Shown: positions 1 through 5,298 of the stretch, one piece after another | Layout of the letters: every line of letters begins with the position of its first letter | Position numbering within the stretch: position 1 is the stretch's first letter | Assembly: GCA_002400085.1 (NCBI GenBank) | Contig: DHEX01000151.1 | Location: 1-5,298 of the forward strand | DNA from: Clostridiaceae bacterium UBA4839 | GTDB taxonomy: Bacteria > Bacillota > Clostridia > Clostridiales > Caloramatoraceae | Length of the DNA: 5,298 bases | Reading direction: 5' to 3' | The notes under the pieces: generated by a model | The model's database searches: none | Seen by the model: only the letters and a program-made list of their open reading frames with translations | Told to the model about the DNA's origin: nothing | Position numbers and translations under genes: made by a program

Positions 1-201
1 AGTTATCAAATAAGTGATGGGGAAAAACAATTGGATGGGACATGGAAATTCACAATAAAATTTCACTATACTGATTCTACAAAGGCTAGTTATTTTAGTA
101 CTTCAAATATACTTGTCGGACCAAAGAAAGAAAGCAACCCTCAGCTACCTATATATCCCAATGCCGAACAAAAATGGTGTGTAATTGGGATAGAACACTA
201 A
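1..201 (+). CDS. C-terminal fragment of an unrecognised protein (5' end outside window)
   Basis: An open frame runs from base 1 to a TAA at 199-201 and gives the last 66 residues of a protein whose start lies to the left of the window. The fragment begins SYQISDGEKQLDGTWKF and ends KWCVIGIEH. It has alternating polar and hydrophobic stretches (WKFTIKFHY, then KASYFSTSNILVG), which suggests beta-strands, followed by a proline-rich segment (NPQLPIYPNAEQ). No membrane segment or catalytic motif is visible. The DGTWKF turn loosely recalls beta-sandwich C-terminal domains of extracellular or anti-sigma-type Firmicute proteins, but this is only an impression and I do not assign a family. The frame looks genuinely coding because its composition is balanced and it ends just before an ordinary intergenic gap. 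It is on the same strand as the esterase that follows 97 bp later, but that gap can hold a promoter, so co-transcription is uncertain. Confidence 0.6.
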   Translation, partial: SYQISDGEKQLDGTWKFTIKFHYTDSTKASYFSTSNILVGPKKESNPQLPIYPNAEQKWCVIGIEH

Positions 202-203
202 GG

Positions 204-233
204 TTACAATATATGTTATTATGTAATTATTAT
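204..233 (+). promoter_or_regulatory. Candidate sigma-A promoter upstream of the esterase gene
   Basis: TTACAA at 204-209 could be a -35 element, and TATTAT at 228-233 a -10 element, with an 18-bp spacer. The pair lies about 65 bp before the esterase start. A second, weaker pair is TTGCCC at 250-255 and AATAAT at 271-276, with a short 15-bp spacer. The region is so AT-rich that such matches arise easily by chance, so this is a candidate only. No terminator hairpin for the upstream gene is visible between 202 and 298. Confidence 0.3.
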
Positions 234-284
234 AGAAAAAACTATGCTATTGCCCAATATCCTATGAAAAAATAATCCATATGT

Positions 285-292
285 AAGGGGAG
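285..292 (+). promoter_or_regulatory. Ribosome binding site of the esterase gene
   Basis: AAGGGGAG lies six bases before the ATG at 299-301. It is a strong match to the anti-Shine-Dalgarno sequence at good spacing, and it fixes the start of the esterase at 299. Confidence 0.85.
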
Positions 293-298
293 AAAAAA

Positions 299-1021
299 AT
301 GAAGGGTGATATACAGACTTTATCCATCTCAGAACATGAATGTTCATTATATCTTCCACAGGAATACTGCACAAATGGTGAAAGCTATCCTGTTGTATAT
401 ATAAATGGAGATGGTATAGAACAGGAAGTTATAGAGGATATAGAGTCTCACTTTGGTGTAGACTGCAGCGAATTTATAATTTTATCAGTTCAGTCAGAAA
501 ATTGGAATGAGGATTTCACTCCATGGCCTGCTCCGGCTTTAACAAAAAAGAGCGAGCCTTTTAAAGGGGGTGCTTTAAACTATCTAAACTTTATTACAAA
601 TACTATTAAGCCATTTATGGACGAGCATTATAGAACAAAACCAGAACCTTCAAATACTGCACTAATAGGATATTCTTTAGGTGGGCTTACCGCATTATAT
701 GCACTTTACACAACTAAGTCTTTTGGTAAAATAGGTAGCCTGTCTGGTTCTCTATGGTACGATGGATGGATAGAATTTATGAATTCTAATGTACCTGTAA
801 ATACATCTGCCAAAGTATACATGTCCCTTGGAAGGGGGGAGGAACACAGCAGAAATCAGCGCATGGCTAAAGTGGGTAATTGCACACAAAAAGCTGCTCT
901 CATATTAAAAAAGCAGCTTAAGCTTAAAGAAAATCTCATATTGGAATGGAACGATGGCGGGCATTTTACAGAAATACCCGAAAGATTTAAAAAGGCATTG
1001 CTGTGGCTTATGAAGGAGTAA
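299..1021 (+). CDS. Putative serine esterase, alpha/beta-hydrolase fold (Fes/IroE/BesA-like)
   Basis: This is a complete 240-aa protein that starts at an ATG with a strong ribosome binding site. It has no signal peptide or membrane segment, so it is probably cytoplasmic. The N-terminal part carries the strand pattern of the esterase-D family: CSLYLPQEY (15-23), then YPVVYINGDG (30-39). A DFTPWPAPA segment (72-80) precedes the nucleophile elbow GYSLGG, with Ser126 as nucleophile. SLSGSLW (147-153) resembles the SPSxWW motif of siderophore esterases. SLGRGEE (176-182) should supply the acid, probably Glu181 or Glu182. GGH (220-222) supplies the likely catalytic His222, giving a complete triad. 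Family members include enterobactin and bacillibactin hydrolases (Fes, IroE, BesA) and other carboxylic ester hydrolases. No siderophore gene is in view, so the substrate is unknown. The length suits a stand-alone esterase of this family. The gene is convergent with phoU. The fold call is firm; the siderophore link is inference. Confidence 0.85.
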   Translation: MKGDIQTLSISEHECSLYLPQEYCTNGESYPVVYINGDGIEQEVIEDIESHFGVDCSEFIILSVQSENWNEDFTPWPAPALTKKSEPFKGGALNYLNFITNTIKPFMDEHYRTKPEPSNTALIGYSLGGLTALYALYTTKSFGKIGSLSGSLWYDGWIEFMNSNVPVNTSAKVYMSLGRGEEHSRNQRMAKVGNCTQKAALILKKQLKLKENLILEWNDGGHFTEIPERFKKALLWLMKE

Positions 1022-1038
1022 ATATCTAATATTATGCT
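1022..1038. other. 17-bp convergent junction between esterase and phoU without a visible terminator
   Basis: The esterase stop (TAA, ending at 1021) and the phoU stop (TAA, read from 1041 to 1039 on the minus strand) face each other across 17 bp of AT-rich sequence. The only symmetry is AATAT-CTA-ATATT at 1021-1033, a five-pair all-AT stem with no following T-run, which is too weak to be a terminator. I found no GC-rich hairpin followed by a T-run in the flanking ends of either gene. Transcripts from both sides may therefore run into each other. Confidence 0.5.
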
Positions 1039-1692
1039 TTAGTTGATTTCCTTGTAAACGCCTGTTACCATGTAAATTATTCTTTCGCAAATATTGGTAG
1101 TGTGGTCTGCAATTCTTTCTAAATATCTTGCAATAAAAAGAAGCTTGCTTCCTTGTTTTAATAGTCCTTTATTTTCTGCAATAATATCAATTACATCTTC
1201 AAAAACTCTGTCAGAGAGTTTATCTACCTCTTCATCCATCTCAGCAATCTTTTTTGCTTTCTCCACATCTGCATTTGCAAAGGCATTAAGGCTTTCCTCA
1301 ATCATGTTGTGGCAGTAGTCAGCCATTTTGGGGATATCAATTAGCGGTTTAATAAAAGGCTCTTTCCCGATTTCAAGGGTTACATGAGCAATATTTACCG
1401 CATGATCCCCCATCCTTTCAAGATCGGTTATTATTTTAAGCGCAGCAGCAATAAGCCTCAAATCCCCTGCAAGGGGCTGCTGAAGGGTTAAAAGATTCAT
1501 ACATTCTCCTTCAATTTCCATTTCAAGCTTATCAATCTTATCATCTTTTTTTTCAATTTGGGCTGCTGCTTCTAAGTCTTGATTTAATAGAGCTTCCATT
1601 GATTCACTTATTAAGCTGTCTACCATGTTCCCCATTTGAAACACTTTATCCTTTAGCCCGCTAATTCTTTTATCAAATCCTTCTCTTAACAT
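1039..1692 (-). CDS. phoU: PhoU, phosphate signalling and transport accessory protein
   Basis: PhoU is a cytoplasmic all-helical protein that couples the Pst transporter to the PhoR/PhoP-type sensor system and restrains phosphate uptake when phosphate is plentiful. The 217-aa product shows the two tandem three-helix PhoU repeats. Each repeat carries the E-x3-D metal-binding signature: DLERMGDHAVNIA at about residues 90-102 (Glu92, Asp96) and YLERIADHTTNIC at about 191-203 (Glu192, Asp196). The length is normal for the family. I chose the ATG at 1692-1690, giving the family-typical start MLREGFDKRI. It sits four bases after AGGGGTGA. An in-frame TTG at 1710 would add six residues (MVRGDF) translated from the ribosome binding site itself and overlap pstB, so it is unlikely. 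It is the last gene of the operon; no phoPR follows. Identification is firm. Confidence 0.96.
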   Translation of the reverse strand: MLREGFDKRISGLKDKVFQMGNMVDSLISESMEALLNQDLEAAAQIEKKDDKIDKLEMEIEGECMNLLTLQQPLAGDLRLIAAALKIITDLERMGDHAVNIAHVTLEIGKEPFIKPLIDIPKMADYCHNMIEESLNAFANADVEKAKKIAEMDEEVDKLSDRVFEDVIDIIAENKGLLKQGSKLLFIARYLERIADHTTNICERIIYMVTGVYKEIN

Positions 1693-1696
1693 AAAA

Positions 1697-1704
1697 TCAC
1701 CCCT
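1697..1704 (-). promoter_or_regulatory. Ribosome binding site of phoU, overlapping the pstB stop codon
   Basis: Read on the minus strand, AGGGGTGA lies four bases before the phoU ATG at 1692. It overlaps the pstB TAG stop (1705-1703). This decides the phoU start and suggests that ribosomes finishing pstB help initiate phoU (translational coupling, inferred). Confidence 0.85.
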
Positions 1705-2458
1705 AACCAAATCTTCCTGTTATGTAATCTTCTGTTCGCTTATCTCTTGGAACAGAGAATATCTTGGATGTTTCATCAAATTCAATTACTTCACCACTTA
1801 AGAAAAACGCAGTATAGTCTGAAATTCTTGCTGCCTGCTGCATTGAGTGAGTAACAATAATTATTGTATAATCCTTTTTAAGCTCTAAAAGAAGTTCTTC
1901 AATTTTTGCTGTAGATATAGGATCAAGGGCTGAGGTTGGCTCATCCATTAAAATCACCTCAGGCTGCATGGCAATAGCTCTTGCAATACAAAGCCTTTGC
2001 TGCTGTCCCCCAGATAAGTCAAGAGCTGACTTGTTTATTTTATTTTTAACCTCATCATATAGATAAACTCCCTTTAAAGTTCTTTCAACTACATCATCAA
2101 GTATCTTTTTATCCTTTACCCCATTGTTTTTAAGACCAAAGACAATATTTTCATATATAGTCTTTGGAAAAGGATTTGGTCTTTGAAAAACCATTCCAAC
2201 CTTTCTTCTTAATTCTACAGGATCTAAACCCCCATTATATATATCAATACCGTCAAATAATACTTTCCCATCAATCTTAACACCATCAACAAAATCATTC
2301 ATCCTGTTTAATGTTCTAAGAAGTGTAGACTTTCCACAGCCTGATGGCCCAATAAATGCAGTTATTTTTTTATCGTATATGTTCATATTTATATTTTTAA
2401 GTGCCTTAAATTTGCCGTAATAAAAATCTAAATTTTCTATTTTAATCCTAACACCCAT
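1703..2458 (-). CDS. pstB: PstB, ATP-binding subunit of the phosphate ABC transporter
   Basis: PstB is the ATPase that powers phosphate import; two copies bind the cytoplasmic face of the PstC-PstA channel. All ABC motifs are intact in the 251-aa product. The Walker A is GPSGCGKST (37-45) and the Q-loop is FQRPNPFP with Gln92. The signature is LSGGQQQR (148-155), and the Walker B is VILMDEP (168-174) with catalytic Glu173. The D-loop is SALD (176-179) and the H-loop is His204 in IVTHSMQQA. PstB-specific marks are LLRTLNRMND after Walker A and the C-terminal EDYITGRFG, which separate it from other ABC ATPases. Length is normal. The start is the ATG at 2458-2456, with AGGGAGTG at 2471-2464 as ribosome binding site. 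That site overlaps the pstA stop, and the gap to pstA is 11 bp, so the two are surely co-transcribed. No odd residues were seen. Confidence 0.98.
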   Translation of the reverse strand: MGVRIKIENLDFYYGKFKALKNINMNIYDKKITAFIGPSGCGKSTLLRTLNRMNDFVDGVKIDGKVLFDGIDIYNGGLDPVELRRKVGMVFQRPNPFPKTIYENIVFGLKNNGVKDKKILDDVVERTLKGVYLYDEVKNKINKSALDLSGGQQQRLCIARAIAMQPEVILMDEPTSALDPISTAKIEELLLELKKDYTIIIVTHSMQQAARISDYTAFFLSGEVIEFDETSKIFSVPRDKRTEDYITGRFG

Positions 2459-2469
2459 ATTCCCACTCC

Positions 2470-3336
2470 CTAATCCTTCATCTTTATTTGATATTTATTT
2501 CTAAGAATAATTGCTATAGAATTTATGGCAAGAAGTATTATAAGAAGAACTATAATTCCTGCTGCAGCCACATTTTGAAATTCCCTCTTAGGCATCTTAG
2601 ACCAATTAAATATTTGAATTGGAAGGGTTGTAAAAGGATCCGTAAGGGATTTTGGCGTAAAAGATATATATGTAACTGCGCCTATAACAATAAGGGGAGC
2701 TGCTTCTCCAAGAGCTCTTGATGCTGAAAGTATTGTCCCTGTTAAAATCCCAGGAAGAGCAAAAGGAAGAGATACCTGCACAATGGTTTGCCATTTTGTT
2801 ATACCAAGGGCATATGAAGCCTCCTTTAAAGAGCGAGGCACAGTTTTTAAAGCTTCCTGGGATGATATTATAATTATAGGAAGAATTAAAAGTGCCATAG
2901 TAAGAGATCCTGATATAAGGCTTCTTCCTAATCCCATAAATCTTACAAAAGCTGCAAGACCAAGCATACCATAAATTATTGATGGTACTCCTGCTAAATT
3001 TGCTATATTTACCTTTATAAATTCCGTAAACTTATTATCTTTTGCATATTCTTCAAGATAAATTGCTGTTCCAACGCCAATAGGGAAAGCAATAAGACAA
3101 GTTAAAAGTATCATAAGAAGGCTTCCTACAACAGCAGGATAAATTCCTGACCTCTCTGGAACCCTTGATGGATAATTTGTAAAAAAGCTTAACTTTAGCA
3201 TTGGAATTCCCTTCTTTAATATATCTATAAGAAGAAGAGCAAGGACTACTACTCCAAAAATAGTACATAAGAAAATTAAAATATGAAAGGCTTTATCCTT
3301 TCTTTTTCTCTTCTTTAAAAGCTTTCTTTCATCCAT
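2470..3336 (-). CDS. pstA: PstA, permease subunit of the phosphate ABC transporter
   Basis: PstA is an inner-membrane permease that forms the phosphate channel with PstC. The 288-aa product has a lysine/arginine-rich cytoplasmic N-terminus (KKRKRKDK) and about six hydrophobic segments, near residues 17-40, 66-93, 109-134, 138-160, 190-220 and 255-278. Family marks are PERSGIYPAVVGSL (60-73), IANLAGVPSIIYGMLGL (111-127) and the EAA loop that contacts PstB, EASYALGITKWQTIVQVSLP (172-191). SRALGEAAPLIVIGA (206-220) follows, as is typical of PstA. Length is normal. The start is the ATG at 3336-3334, with TAGGAGATG upstream at a spacing of eight from GGAG. It is separated from pstC by an unusually long 110-bp gap for this operon and from pstB by only 11 bp. 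Identification is firm. Confidence 0.97.
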   Translation of the reverse strand: MDERKLLKKRKRKDKAFHILIFLCTIFGVVVLALLLIDILKKGIPMLKLSFFTNYPSRVPERSGIYPAVVGSLLMILLTCLIAFPIGVGTAIYLEEYAKDNKFTEFIKVNIANLAGVPSIIYGMLGLAAFVRFMGLGRSLISGSLTMALLILPIIIISSQEALKTVPRSLKEASYALGITKWQTIVQVSLPFALPGILTGTILSASRALGEAAPLIVIGAVTYISFTPKSLTDPFTTLPIQIFNWSKMPKREFQNVAAAGIIVLLIILLAINSIAIILRNKYQIKMKD

Positions 3337-3446
3337 TTTTTCATCTCCTATATAAACCTCTCTAACCTACACTATTCATAGAAGTCAAAGTTTCTTATCA
3401 CCACATTATATTTTATCAAGTATTTATTTCATAATCATCATTCCCG
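3337..3446 (-). other. pstC-pstA intergenic region, 110 bp
   Basis: This is the longest gap inside the operon. Read on the minus strand, it holds the downstream arm of a stem-loop that spans the pstC stop, then an AT-rich stretch with a perfect TATAAT (plus-strand 3405-3410). Close to pstA comes the ribosome binding site AGGAGATG (3349-3342). TATAAT has no good -35 partner at 17 bp (only TTATGA-like sequence), and TTGACT further down has no good -10. No small gene with a ribosome binding site is seen. An internal promoter or a leader-type regulatory role is possible but unproven. Confidence 0.45.
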
Positions 3447-3462
3447 TCACTTTAGTGATGGG
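3443..3462 (-). promoter_or_regulatory. Stem-loop spanning the pstC stop codon
   Basis: On the plus strand the arms are CCCGTCAC (3443-3450) and GTGATGGG (3455-3462) around the loop TTTA. In the transcribed strand the pairing is CCCATCAC with GTGACGGG: three G-C pairs, one A-C mismatch, then four pairs, closed by a TAAA loop. The pstC TGA stop lies in the downstream arm. No T-run follows on the minus strand, so it is not a standard intrinsic terminator. It could stabilise the upstream mRNA or tune pstA expression relative to pstSC, but this is inference. Confidence 0.45.
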
Positions 3463-4358
3463 TTATTGACACTTTTAACTACTCTTCTCGATATTATATT
3501 TAAAATAAAAGTAATTATAAAAAGAAGTGTTCCCACTGCAAAAATGGTTTTATACTCAAGGGTTCCATAGGGCACATCTCCCATACTTATCTGAACTATG
3601 TATCCTGTCATGGTTTGAACGCTTTTAAGTGGATTAAATGTAAGCTGTGGTGTAGAGCCTGCTGCCATAGCAACAACCATAGTTTCTCCTATGGCTCTCG
3701 ATATTGATAGGATAAACGATGCAATAATTGAAGATGAAGCTGCAGGGATTACTACTTTTGTTGCTACTTCCTGCTTTGTGCACCCCAAAGCATAAGCTCC
3801 TTCCCTCATGGATTTTGGGACTGCTGCCATAGCATCTTCACTTAAAGATGAAACCATGGGTATAGTCATAATCCCAACTGCTATTCCTGCACTTAGGGCA
3901 TTAAAAACTTCAATGCTTGGAAATATCTTTCTTAAAAATGGTGTTATTGCAGTTAATGCAAAATATCCATAAACAATAGAAGGAATTCCTGCAAGTATTT
4001 CAAGTGTAGGCTTTAAAACCTTTCTTACACTGTCCTTTGCATATTCACTTAAATAAACTGCACTTAAAAGTCCAATTGGAATAGAGATAATCGAAGAAAA
4101 GATTACAATAAGAAATGTCCCAGCTAAAAGTGGAACAACTCCAAATTTAGCAGGTTCAAACATAGGTGTCCACTTTGTTCCAAACAGAAACTCAAATAAA
4201 GAAACCTCACCAAAAAAGCTTGCAGATTCTTTAAATAAAGAAATAATTATTCCAAGAGTAATTAGTATTGAAATTGTCCCAAGGGCAGTAAGTATTACCC
4301 TTATTATTCCTTCTTTTCTTTCCACGCTTCTCTTGCTTTTAAACTCAATCTTTTCCAT
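3447..4358 (-). CDS. pstC: PstC, permease subunit of the phosphate ABC transporter
   Basis: PstC is the partner permease of PstA in the membrane channel for phosphate. The 303-aa product has a charged cytoplasmic N-terminus (KIEFKSKRSVERKEG) and about six hydrophobic segments, near residues 19-42, 74-104, 118-140, 152-177, 204-226 and 270-291. FLFGTKWTPMFEPAKFGVVPLLAGT (57-81) is the characteristic PstC segment after the first membrane span. LEILAGIPSIVYGYFAL (119-135) and the EAA loop EGAYALGCTKQEVATKVVIP (186-205), which contacts PstB, follow. SRAIGETMVVAMAAG (220-234) is also diagnostic for PstC. The length is normal. The start is the ATG at 4358-4356, with AGGAG at 4371-4367 and a spacing of eight. 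It lies 51 bp after pstS. Its C-terminus overlaps a stem-loop. Identification is firm. Confidence 0.97.
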   Translation of the reverse strand: MEKIEFKSKRSVERKEGIIRVILTALGTISILITLGIIISLFKESASFFGEVSLFEFLFGTKWTPMFEPAKFGVVPLLAGTFLIVIFSSIISIPIGLLSAVYLSEYAKDSVRKVLKPTLEILAGIPSIVYGYFALTAITPFLRKIFPSIEVFNALSAGIAVGIMTIPMVSSLSEDAMAAVPKSMREGAYALGCTKQEVATKVVIPAASSSIIASFILSISRAIGETMVVAMAAGSTPQLTFNPLKSVQTMTGYIVQISMGDVPYGTLEYKTIFAVGTLLFIITFILNIISRRVVKSVNNPSLK

Positions 4359-4409
4359 AAGTTCAACTCCTACTCTCTGAATAAAGATAAAGCATACAAT
4401 ATAAAAAAA

Positions 4410-5298
4410 TTATCTTAACCTTTTTAAATTTTCCTTATATATATCATCTTTAAGGGGAAAATAGCCTACTTCCTTTGAAAGGCTTTTAGCATTTTCCATA
4501 TAAAATTTCAAAAACTCCTTAACTTCAGACCTTTTAAGAGAATCCTCATTTACATAAAGGTACAGCGGTCTTGAAAGAGGCTTATACTTCCCTCCTGTAA
4601 CATTTTCCATTGTTGGAAGTGCCCCGTTTACCTTTAAAACCTTTAGCTTATCCTTATTTTCTTCATAATAAGCTGCTCCCATGTATCCCAAAGAAAATTT
4701 ATCCCCTGCTACGCCTAAAACAAGAACATTAGGATCTGTGCTGGCAGTAAAATCTGGTCTTATGTTCCTTGCCTTTCCATTTATAGCCTCAGTAAAATAC
4801 TCAAAAGTACCTGAATCCGTTCCTGGCCCATAAAGCCTTATTTCTTCATGAGGCCAGCCATCTTTCAAATCGCTCCAGTATTTTACCTTTGAATCCTTAT
4901 TCCATATCTTTTTTAAGTCCTCAGAACTTAAATTATCTACCCAATTATTATCCTTATTTACAACTACCGCAATTCCATCTTGAGCTACCTCAAATTCCGT
5001 CATATTCACATTATTTTTTTCTGCTTCCTCTTTTTCAATATCCTTAACCTTCCTCGAAGCATTGTTTATGTCCGTTTCACCAGCTACAAACTTTTTAAAT
5101 CCACCTCCAGTACCTGAAGTCCCCATAGTAATTTTTATATCTCTGTGCTTTGAATTAAATTCCTCAGCCACAGCTTCAGTAATAGGCCCCACAGTACTTG
5201 ATCCATCTATTTTTATGTACCCTATATCGCTTTTTTTACAGCCTGAAAAAGAAAGCAGTAAAACAAATAAAATAGGAAAAGAAATATATTTTATAAGA
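4410..5298 (-). CDS. pstS: PstS, phosphate-binding lipoprotein (5' end just outside window)
   Basis: PstS captures phosphate outside the membrane and delivers it to PstC-PstA. The frame is open from the right edge (first full codon 5297-5295) to the TAA at 4412-4410, giving 295 residues. It begins with a hydrophobic signal peptide, LIKYISFPILFVLLLSFSGC, whose lipobox cysteine is Cys20 (codon 5240-5238). The mature protein is therefore predicted to be lipid-anchored, usual for Gram-positive PstS. Only the initiating methionine and perhaps a few residues are missing. Ligand-site marks are IDGSSTVGPI (30-39), TSGTGGG (60-66), DINNASR (76-82), QDG (106-108) and GPGTDSGTFEYF (157-168), which together form the phosphate pocket. 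SRPLYLYV (242-249) and GYFPL (278-282) are typical of the C-terminal lobe. A GTG at 5192, which could be misread as a start, is the valine inside the first phosphate-binding loop. Phosphate-starvation control would act at the promoter outside the window. Confidence 0.96.
   Translation of the reverse strand, partial: LIKYISFPILFVLLLSFSGCKKSDIGYIKIDGSSTVGPITEAVAEEFNSKHRDIKITMGTSGTGGGFKKFVAGETDINNASRKVKDIEKEEAEKNNVNMTEFEVAQDGIAVVVNKDNNWVDNLSSEDLKKIWNKDSKVKYWSDLKDGWPHEEIRLYGPGTDSGTFEYFTEAINGKARNIRPDFTASTDPNVLVLGVAGDKFSLGYMGAAYYEENKDKLKVLKVNGALPTMENVTGGKYKPLSRPLYLYVNEDSLKRSEVKEFLKFYMENAKSLSKEVGYFPLKDDIYKENLKRLR

Noticed and set aside
204..226. TTACA ... TGTAA inverted repeat (204-208, 222-226) as a terminator or operator
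   Set aside because: A five-pair stem with a 13-base loop in AT-rich sequence; not distinguishable from chance.
1021..1033. Inverted repeat AATAT-CTA-ATATT as a bidirectional terminator
   Set aside because: Only five A-T pairs with no flanking T-run; too weak and expected by chance in AT-rich DNA.
905..1090. Minus-strand open frame of 61 codons across the end of the esterase gene and the end of phoU
   Set aside because: It overlaps two well-supported genes, has no convincing ribosome binding site and shows no recognisable protein features.
1094..1318. Plus-strand open frame of 74 codons opposite phoU
   Set aside because: It is a serine-rich antisense shadow of the PhoU coding frame, with no ribosome binding site.
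2488..3268. Four open frames of 62-77 codons on both strands within pstA
   Set aside because: All lie inside the pstA coding region in other frames; odd compositions (tyrosine, serine and cysteine runs) and no start signals mark them as shadows.
3443..3462. Stem-loop at the pstC end as an intrinsic terminator
   Set aside because: The transcribed strand has an A-C mismatch in the stem and no T-run after it; the sequence that follows is mixed (AATGATGATTATG).
1..5298. tRNA, rRNA, CRISPR array, insertion sequence, attachment site or replication origin
   Set aside because: No direct-repeat array, terminal inverted repeats, transposase or integrase frame, or RNA-gene pattern was seen; nearly all of the window is accounted for by protein-coding genes.

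Overview
The window is AT-rich, with strong AGGAG/AGGGG-type ribosome binding sites and a lysine/isoleucine-rich proteome. These features fit a low-GC Firmicute, most likely Clostridium or a close relative. That assignment is inferred from sequence style and gene content; no 16S or other taxonomic marker is present.

About 80% of the window (5298 down to 1039, minus strand) is a canonical high-affinity phosphate uptake operon in the order pstS-pstC-pstA-pstB-phoU. PstS is a lipid-anchored phosphate-binding protein whose first residue or residues lie beyond the right edge. PstC and PstA are the two permease subunits, PstB is the ATPase, and PhoU links transporter state to phosphate signalling. 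Spacing is tight: 51 bp for S-C, 110 bp for C-A, 11 bp for A-B, and the phoU ribosome binding site overlaps the pstB stop codon. The operon promoter and any PhoP boxes would lie upstream of pstS, outside the window. The phoPR two-component genes, which follow phoU in some clostridia, are absent at this end.

The left side is on the plus strand. Bases 1-201 are the C-terminal end of an unrecognised protein. After a 97-bp gap with a plausible promoter and a clear ribosome binding site comes a complete 240-aa serine esterase of the Fes/IroE/BesA-like alpha/beta-hydrolase type (299-1021). It is convergent with phoU, the two stop codons are separated by only 17 bp, and no intrinsic terminator is visible there.

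No new biological system is evident. The points worth a second look are the pstC-pstA junction (a stem-loop across the pstC stop and a 110-bp leader-like gap), the terminator-less convergent junction, an 11-12-bp spaced TTA hexamer series upstream of the esterase, and start-site corrections for phoU and pstS.
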